Notes under the pieces: model-generated
Told to the model about the DNA's origin: nothing
The model's input: the letters and a program-made list of their open reading frames with translations, nothing else
Database searches by the model: none
In this document: positions 7,287-11,950 of the stretch, piece after piece
Numbering within the stretch: the first letter of the stretch is position 1
Layout of the letters: the number at the start of each line of letters is the position of its first letter
Program-made: the position numbers and the translations under genes
Assembly: GCA_937873345.1 (NCBI GenBank)
Contig: CALMRL010000681.1
Location: 1 to 11,950, forward strand
DNA: 11,950 bases
Source of the DNA: an uncultured Beijerinckiaceae bacterium
Lineage (GTDB): Bacteria; Pseudomonadota; Alphaproteobacteria; Rhizobiales; Beijerinckiaceae
Direction of reading: 5' to 3'

Positions 7287-9906
7287 TGACGATCCGCCCC
7301 GGCACCACGATCAGCTTGCGCACCGGGCGTCCTTCCAGCGCGCGCATGACGGCGTCGAGCGCCAGCACGGCCGCCTTCACCTCCGCTTCGCCCGCGTCGC
7401 GCCTCACCGTCACGTCGGCCCTCTTCCTGCCGTTGATCTGCACCGGCAGGGTTATCACGTCTTCCTTGACGAGATCAGGATCGCCGACGGGCCAGGGCTG
7501 CCGCGCGACGAGATCGTCGCGGCCTATTGTCTTCCAGCAACTCTCGGCGAGGTGCGGCATCATCGGAGCGAAGATCAGCACCAGCACCTCGACGCCCTCG
7601 CGGAAGGCGAAGCGAAGGTCGTCGGGCACATCCGGCGCCTCGATCGCGCCGACCGCCGCCGACAGCCTGTTGCTGAGGTCGTAGACGCGCGACACCGCCC
7701 GATTGAAGCGCAGCGCCTCGATGTCCTCGCCGATCGCCAGCAGCGCGCCATGCGTCGCCTTGCGCACCGCCGCCGCCTCGGTGCCGAAGGTCACAGGGCA
7801 CGCCATGCCCGGCGGCGCCGCCAACCCGGCCAGTTCGCCGACGAGCCGCCACAGGCGCTGCGTGAACTTCGCCGCCGCCTGCACGCCCTCCTCGGTCCAG
7901 ATCACGTCGCGCTCGGGCGGACTGTCCGAGAGCATGAACCAGCGGGCGGTGTCGGCGCCGTAGTCCGCGATGATCGCGTCGGGATCGACCACGTTGCGGT
8001 GCGACTTCGACATCTTCTCGACCGGGCCGATCGCGACCTCTGCGCCGCCGTCGAGCTTGAAGGCGTGGCGCGCCTCGCCCGAACCCTCGATGCGCACCTC
8101 GGCCGGCGTCACCCACGCTCCGGCCGCATCACGGTAGGACTCGTGGTTGACCATGCCCTGCGTGAACAGGCCGGCGAAGGGCTCGGCGACCGCTGCCGGG
8201 ACGTGGCCGGTGCGCGCCATCGCCCGGGTGAAGAAGCGGGCGTAGAGCAGGTGCAGGATCGCGTGCTCGATGCCGCCGATGTACTGGTCCACCGCCATCC
8301 AGCGCGCGACCGCAGCCTCGTCGGTCGGCTCGGCCTCGTTCCACGGGTCGGTGAAGCGCAGGAAGTACCAGGACGAATCGACGAAGGTGTCCATCGTGTC
8401 GGTCTCGCGCCGCGCCGCCTCGCCGCAGCGCGGGCAGGGGACCTGGCCCCAGGCGGGATGGCGGTCGAGAGGGTTGCCCGGCGCGTCGAAGGAGACGTCG
8501 TCGGGCAGCACCACCGGCAGGTCGGCGAGCGGCACCGGCACGGCGCCGCAACCGGCGCAGTGGATGATCGGGATCGGGCAGCCCCAGTAGCGCTGGCGCG
8601 AGATGCCCCAGTCGCGCAGGCGGTAGTTGACTTGGCGCTTAGCGACGGGGGCGCCGTCGAGCATGCGCGGCTCCAGCGTCGCGGTGACGGCTTCCTTGGC
8701 CTGCGCGATCGTCATCCCGTCGAGGAAGCGCGAGTTGATGAGGCGGCCTTCGCCGTCGTAGGCCTTCTCGACAATCGCGAAGTTCGCCGGGTCCGTGCCC
8801 TCGGGGCAGACCACCGCGGTGGCGCCCAGCCCGTACCTGCGCGAGAAATCGAGGTCGCGCTGGTCGTGGGCGGGGCAGCCGAAGATGGCGCCGGTGCCGT
8901 AGTCCATCAGCACGAAGTTGGCGACGTAGACCGGCAGCAGCCCGTCGGGGTCGAGCGGGTGGGCGACCTTCAAGCCGGTGTCGAAGCCGCGCTTCTCCGC
9001 CGCCTCGATCGCCGCCACCGAGGTGCCGAGGGAGCGGATTTCGGCGATGAAGGCGGCGAGCGCCGGCTCGCGCTCGGCCGCCAGCGCTGCGAGAGGGTGG
9101 TCGGCGGCGATGGCGAGGAACTTGGCGCCGTAGAGCGTGTCGGGGCGGGTGGTGTAGACCTCCAACGTCGCCTCACCGAAGGGCTCGCCGTCGAGCGCGA
9201 AGCGCAGCGACAGCCCTTCCGAGCGGCCGATCCAGTTGCGCTGCATCAGCCTGACTTTCTCCGGCCAGCGCTCCAGCGTGTCGAGGCCCGCGAGCAACTC
9301 GTCCGAGAAGAGGGAGATGCGCAGGAACCACTGCGTCAGCTCGCGCTGCTCGACGGTCGCGCCGGAGCGCCAGCCGCGGCCGTCGACCACCTGCTCGTTG
9401 GCGAGCACGGTCATGTCGACCGGGTCCCAGTTCACCCGCGCCTGCCGGCGGTCCACCAACCCGGCCGCGAGGAAGTCGAGAAACAGGCGCTGCTGGTGCT
9501 TGTAGTATGAGGGGTCGCAGGTTGCGACCTCGCGCGACCAGTCCAGCGACAGGCCCATGCTCTTCAGCTGCCCGCGCATCACCGCGATGTTCCGGTAGGT
9601 CCACGCCGCCGGCGAGGCGCCCGAGGCGCGCGAGGCGTTCTCCGCCGGCAGGCCGAAGGCGTCCCAGCCCATCGGGTGCAGCACGTCGAAGCCCTTGGCC
9701 CTGTGGTAGCGCGCCACCACGTCGCCCATCGCGTAGTTGCGGACGTGCCCCATGTGGATGCGCCCCGAGGGGTAGGGGAACATCTCCAGCACGTAGTACT
9801 TCGGCTTGGCCGAGGGCTCGTTGCCGGTCTCGTAGACGCGGGCTTGCGCCCACATCCGCTGCCAATGCGGTTCGGCCTCGCGGGGGTTGTAGCGCTCGGG
9901 GATCAT
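7273..9906 (-). CDS. leuS: Leucyl-tRNA synthetase
   Basis: 877 residues from the ATG at 9906, normal for bacterial LeuS, a class I enzyme that charges tRNA-Leu in the cytoplasm. The HIGH-type motif is HMGH at residues 51-54, after FPYPSGRI. The CP1 editing domain carries the threonine-rich TTRPDTLYG (252-260). A zinc-ribbon-like set of cysteines is present (C450, C453, C491, C494). KMSKS is at 631-635. The frame remains open to 10134, but the conserved protein begins MIPERYNPREAEPHWQ, and the longer frame would run across the divergent rpmI promoter. The Shine-Dalgarno before 9906 is poor. It is the first gene of the leuS-lptE-holA operon; lptE starts within its last codons. Confidence 0.97.
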   Translation of the reverse strand: MIPERYNPREAEPHWQRMWAQARVYETGNEPSAKPKYYVLEMFPYPSGRIHMGHVRNYAMGDVVARYHRAKGFDVLHPMGWDAFGLPAENASRASGASPAAWTYRNIAVMRGQLKSMGLSLDWSREVATCDPSYYKHQQRLFLDFLAAGLVDRRQARVNWDPVDMTVLANEQVVDGRGWRSGATVEQRELTQWFLRISLFSDELLAGLDTLERWPEKVRLMQRNWIGRSEGLSLRFALDGEPFGEATLEVYTTRPDTLYGAKFLAIAADHPLAALAAEREPALAAFIAEIRSLGTSVAAIEAAEKRGFDTGLKVAHPLDPDGLLPVYVANFVLMDYGTGAIFGCPAHDQRDLDFSRRYGLGATAVVCPEGTDPANFAIVEKAYDGEGRLINSRFLDGMTIAQAKEAVTATLEPRMLDGAPVAKRQVNYRLRDWGISRQRYWGCPIPIIHCAGCGAVPVPLADLPVVLPDDVSFDAPGNPLDRHPAWGQVPCPRCGEAARRETDTMDTFVDSSWYFLRFTDPWNEAEPTDEAAVARWMAVDQYIGGIEHAILHLLYARFFTRAMARTGHVPAAVAEPFAGLFTQGMVNHESYRDAAGAWVTPAEVRIEGSGEARHAFKLDGGAEVAIGPVEKMSKSHRNVVDPDAIIADYGADTARWFMLSDSPPERDVIWTEEGVQAAAKFTQRLWRLVGELAGLAAPPGMACPVTFGTEAAAVRKATHGALLAIGEDIEALRFNRAVSRVYDLSNRLSAAVGAIEAPDVPDDLRFAFREGVEVLVLIFAPMMPHLAESCWKTIGRDDLVARQPWPVGDPDLVKEDVITLPVQINGRKRADVTVRRDAGEAEVKAAVLALDAVMRALEGRPVRKLIVVPGRIVNVVV

Positions 9907-10004
9907 CTCGGAATCGTTGCCAGGGTACTGCGGCGGAGTTGGGATCGGGCGCAGTGAGCATGGCGGGCCAGCGGAGGCAACAGCGCGGAAGCGCCTCGCG
10001 CGCC

Positions 10005-10032
10005 TTGTCTTTCCTGACACCTCGCGTATAAG
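10005..10032 (+). promoter_or_regulatory. Promoter of rpmI-rplT
   Basis: TTGTCT (10005-10010) and TATAAG (10027-10032) are 16 bp apart, a good housekeeping-type pair. Transcription would begin near 10039, leaving a leader of about 130 nt before rpmI. It sits in the 262-bp gap diverging from leuS, for which no clear promoter was seen. Confidence 0.65.
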
Positions 10033-10109
10033 CCGCCCCTTCGAACCGCCCGGCCGATCAGGGCTGCCGTGGCGGGTCGACTCGTTTGCCATCAATCGTT
10101 CGGTGAACG

Positions 10110-10154
10110 GCGGCATCTCGTGATGCCGCGACAATCAAGATGGGCACCGTGCCC
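10110..10154 (+). promoter_or_regulatory. Two hairpins in the rpmI-rplT leader
   Basis: GCGGCATC-TCGT-GATGCCGC (10110-10129) is a perfect 8-bp stem with a 4-nt loop. GGGCA-CCG-TGCCC (10142-10154) follows and ends 2 nt before the GGAG used by rpmI. L20 represses its own operon by binding leader RNA in other bacteria; whether this leader does the same is inference. Confidence 0.4.
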
Positions 10155-10168
10155 GCGGAGAACCCGAA

Positions 10169-10372
10169 ATGCCCAAGCTCAAGACGAAGTCGGGCGCTGC
10201 CAAGCGCTTCAAGATCACTGGCACCGGCAAGGTGAAGTACTGCCAGGCCGGCAAGCGCCACGGCATGATCAAGCGCACCAAGAAGCAGATCCGCAACCTG
10301 CGCGGCACCGCCGTGCTGTTCAAGACGGACGGCGACAACGTGAGGAAGTTCTTCCTGCCCAACGCCCGGTAG
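10169..10372 (+). CDS. rpmI: 50S ribosomal protein L35
   Basis: 67 residues, very basic, full length for L35. It begins MPKLKTKSGAAKRFKITGTG and contains the KRHGMIKRTKKQIRNLRG stretch typical of the family. It is a component of the large ribosomal subunit. GGAG lies 8 nt before the ATG. rplT follows 56 nt later on the same strand, the conserved pairing. infC is not upstream, unlike in enterobacteria, which is usual in alphaproteobacteria. Confidence 0.98.
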   Translation: MPKLKTKSGAAKRFKITGTGKVKYCQAGKRHGMIKRTKKQIRNLRGTAVLFKTDGDNVRKFFLPNAR

Positions 10373-10428
10373 CGTTGGGCCGAACCTCCCCGCCTAGACC
10401 CTCCCTCTCGAAAATAAGGATCACGCTC

Positions 10429-10809
10429 ATGGCTCGCGTGAAGCGCGGCGTCGCCGCCCATGCCAAGCACAAGAAGACGCTGAAAGCCGCCAAGGGCTTC
10501 TACGGGCGCCGCAAGAACACCATTCGCGCCGCCAAGGCCGCCGTCGATCGCTCGATGCAGTACGCGACGCGCGATCGCAAGGTGAAGAAGCGCACGATCC
10601 GCTCGCTGTGGATCCAGCGCCTCAACGCCGCTGTGCGCGAGATGGGGCTGACCTACTCCCGCTTCATCGACGGCCTCGCCCGCGCCGAGATCGCCATCGA
10701 CCGCAAGGTGCTGTCCGATCTGGCCATCCGTGAGCCGGCGGCGTTTGCCGCGATCGTCGAGAAGGCTAAGGCTGCACTGCCGCAAGCCGCGGAGAAGGTG
10801 GCGCAGTAG
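10429..10809 (+). CDS. rplT: 50S ribosomal protein L20
   Basis: 126 residues. L20 binds 23S rRNA early in assembly of the large subunit and is an autoregulator in several bacteria. The sequence begins MARVKRGVAAHAKHKK, has the basic N-terminal extension (GFYGRRKNTIRAAK) and the globular half with LWIQRLNAAVREMGLTYSRF at about 60-79. AAGGA lies 8 nt before the ATG. The frame extends upstream across rpmI but only this ATG gives a normal L20. The pheS-pheT genes that often follow are absent: SDHAF4 converges 44 bp downstream. No strong terminator was seen in that gap. Confidence 0.98.
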   Translation: MARVKRGVAAHAKHKKTLKAAKGFYGRRKNTIRAAKAAVDRSMQYATRDRKVKKRTIRSLWIQRLNAAVREMGLTYSRFIDGLARAEIAIDRKVLSDLAIREPAAFAAIVEKAKAALPQAAEKVAQ

Positions 10810-10853
10810 TCGCCAGCCTCTGAATTTGAGGTTTGGAGTTTGGGGCCCGGCGA

Positions 10854-11072
10854 TCAGAAGTCGACCGCCAGCCCCTTCACCTCCCAGTCGCCGAAGCGCA
10901 CCGGCTCGGCGCCGCCGCGACCGTTGACCTCGGACGGTCGCTGCTCTGCCTCGGCCTGCAGGCGCCGCCGATCCTCGGCCTCGGCCAGGGCGCGTCGCGC
11001 CGCCGGCGTCAGGTCCCGTGGCTCGATCGGCCCCTCCGTCACGGCCCCCCCGGCCTTCGCGCGCTGCGTCAT
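10854..11072 (-). CDS. Succinate dehydrogenase assembly factor 4 homologue (DUF1674)
   Basis: 72 residues. The C-terminal half, GRGGAEPVRFGDWEVKGLAVDF minus its first residues, is the conserved SDHAF4/Sdh8 signature (RGGxEPxRxGDWExKGxxxDF), preceded by a helix LTPAARRALAEAEDRR. In mitochondria and bacteria SDHAF4 binds the flavoprotein subunit SdhA, promotes FAD attachment and limits stray oxidation. The ATG at 11072 has GGAG about 10 nt upstream within a purine-rich run. The longer frame to 11234 overlaps the upstream gene and looks non-coding. It follows the DUF4864 gene by 46 bp on the same strand, so the two are probably co-transcribed. No sdh genes are in view. Confidence 0.88.
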   Translation of the reverse strand: MTQRAKAGGAVTEGPIEPRDLTPAARRALAEAEDRRRLQAEAEQRPSEVNGRGGAEPVRFGDWEVKGLAVDF

Positions 11073-11118
11073 CCGTCCATCTCCTCCTTCACCGTTCGCT
11101 CGATATGGGGTCGGCGCC

Positions 11119-11583
11119 TCAGATCGCCTGCTGCGTCTCGTCCTTGGCGAGGCCGCAGCCGGTGATGCGCCACGTCCCCTCGACCTTCTCGAAGGAGTAG
11201 ATCGCCGACCACACCGTGCCGTCGGCGGCCACAACCGTCATCTTCTGCAAGGGACCGTGCGGCGAGTCTGCGACGCCGGCGAACTGCGTCGAGCGGGGAT
11301 GGATCAGCGCGCCGTAGTCCTTCTTGACCATGTCGAGGAACTCGGCAGGCTCGGGGAAACGCTCCTTGATCGCCGGCGCCGCGAATGCCTCCGCCGCCGC
11401 GGCGTCGCCCTTCTCGAAGGCCTTGAGCTGGCCGGTGATCACCTCCTGGAGCTTGGCCTTGGTCTGCGCGTCGTAGGACTGATCCTCGGCCGCACCGGCC
11501 GGTGCGAGCAGGGGTGCGAGGACGGCGAGGGTAAGGGCGGCACTCCATGGCAGGCACCTCGCGCTTCGTCCGATGCCACCCAT
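11119..11583 (-). CDS. Exported DUF4864-family protein
   Basis: 154 residues from the ATG at 11583, supported by an excellent Shine-Dalgarno (GGGAGGA, 4 nt spacing). An ATG at 11631 would add 16 residues without such a site. Residues 1-32 are a Sec signal peptide (Arg near the start, Leu/Ala core, APAGAA cleavage region). The mature part resembles DUF4864: a helix LQEVITGQLKAFEKGDAAAA (about 45-64), FAAPAIKERF, FLDMVKKDYGALIHP, and a C-terminal WRITGCGLA. The layout recalls small NTF2-like or SnoaL-like folds, but no catalytic residues are evident. The function of the family is unknown. It precedes SDHAF4. Confidence 0.8.
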   Translation of the reverse strand: MGGIGRSARCLPWSAALTLAVLAPLLAPAGAAEDQSYDAQTKAKLQEVITGQLKAFEKGDAAAAEAFAAPAIKERFPEPAEFLDMVKKDYGALIHPRSTQFAGVADSPHGPLQKMTVVAADGTVWSAIYSFEKVEGTWRITGCGLAKDETQQAI

Positions 11584-11659
11584 CGCGTCCTCCCGTGAGC
11601 CGTTCCAGTCCCACGTAGCTGGGGCGGGCAAGGGAGAAGGTTAGTCGTCGCTCCGCGAT

Positions 11660-11694
11660 GTCGCAGCATTGCTGTCGCAGTCTCGACGTCGCAG
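11660..11694. repeat. Three GTCGCAG direct repeats at 14-bp spacing
   Basis: GTCGCAG occurs at 11660-11666, 11674-11680 and 11688-11694, exactly 14 bp apart. A weaker GTCGCTC lies at 11647. They sit 77-111 bp before the DUF4864 start in the divergent region shared with the Tat-signal gene. A palindrome CAGCATTGCTG (11664-11674) joins the first two. They may be operator sites. Confidence 0.45.
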
Positions 11695-11825
11695 CCCTGC
11701 ACCGGCGTCACACATTCCGGCCCATGCCCGCGCAAAATACTCCCGATCGCCCTTCTTCGACTCCTGTGGGTGCCTCCTCGACTTTCTCCAGCGGCTGCTG
11801 TATCGGCGCCGCACGGGAGGCAGGC

Positions 11826-11950
11826 ATGGGCGTTGGGCGTGATCTCGACCGCCGCCGGCTGCTCGCCGCCGCCGCTGCAGCGTTCGGCCCGGCGCTGGCG
11901 GGGCGGGCCATCACCGGCGGCATTCTCTCGGGCGGCATCCTGTCCGATAC
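11826..11950 (+). CDS. N-terminus of a protein with a Tat-like signal peptide, cut by window edge
   Basis: The ATG at 11826 has a strong Shine-Dalgarno (GGGAGG, 5 nt spacing), and the frame is open for 41 codons to the right edge. The N-terminus carries three arginines followed by leucines (DRRRLL, residues 8-13) and then an Ala-rich mildly hydrophobic stretch to residue 28. This resembles a twin-arginine export signal or a membrane anchor. It continues Gly/Ile/Leu-rich (ITGGILSGGILSD). Too little is visible to name a family. It diverges from the DUF4864 gene over 242 bp. Confidence 0.6.
   Translation, partial: MGVGRDLDRRRLLAAAAAAFGPALAGRAITGGILSGGILSD

Noticed and set aside
7033..9510. A plus-strand open frame of 825 codons antisense to leuS and lptE
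   Set aside because: Its His/Arg/Asp-rich composition, lack of any domain and full overlap with the certain leuS gene mark it as a shadow.
9907..10134. N-terminal extension of leuS to an ATG at 10134
   Set aside because: The added residues have no LeuS likeness and would cross the rpmI-rplT promoter and leader; the family start is at 9906.
10817..10831. CCTC-TGAATTT-GAGG between rplT and SDHAF4 as a bidirectional terminator
   Set aside because: The stem is 4 bp and there is no T-run on either strand.

Overview
This is a GC-rich, densely packed chromosomal window, most likely from an alphaproteobacterium of the Hyphomicrobiales (Rhizobiales). The evidence is an RpoH-type heat-shock sigma factor lying downstream of an RluD-type pseudouridine synthase, an NdvA/ChvA-like glucan exporter, the leuS-lptE-holA order, an rpmI-rplT pair without infC, and a DUF1674/SDHAF4 protein. 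The genus cannot be fixed from the sequence alone. Nearly everything is core genome. I see no transposase, integrase, phage gene, CRISPR array, tRNA or rRNA.

Layout. (1) Positions 1-1018, minus strand: two small exported proteins of unknown function, related to each other through paired-cysteine modules (CX4C, first one followed by DLYY). The downstream one runs off the left edge. (2) 1088-3355, minus: rluD then rpoH, separated by 294 bp rich in hairpins, with a bulged GC-rich stem ending 4 nt before the rpoH ribosome-binding site. (3) 3515-5326, plus: a full-length ABC exporter of the cyclic-glucan family, diverging from rluD. It is followed by a hairpin-rich tail and a strong intrinsic terminator, which may also yield a small RNA. 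(4) 5559-9906, minus: leuS-lptE-holA, almost certainly one transcript (14-nt overlap, then a 9-nt gap), linking leucyl-tRNA charging, LPS transport assembly and DNA polymerase III clamp loading. A pair of inverted repeat copies lies over the 5' end of lptE, and one copy encodes its lipoprotein signal peptide. (5) 10005-10809, plus: a recognisable promoter, a structured leader, then rpmI (L35) and rplT (L20). (6) 10854-11583, minus: an exported DUF4864 protein followed by SDHAF4, the succinate dehydrogenase flavinylation factor. (7) 11826 to the right edge, plus: the start of a gene with a Tat-like signal peptide, diverging from DUF4864 across a 242-bp region that holds three GTCGCAG heptamers exactly 14 bp apart.

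The best candidates for something undescribed are the two-gene CX4C/DLYY secreted family next to rpoH, the repeat-derived lptE signal peptide, and the possible small RNA with a CCUCCC loop after the exporter. No gap between genes exceeds 300 bases.
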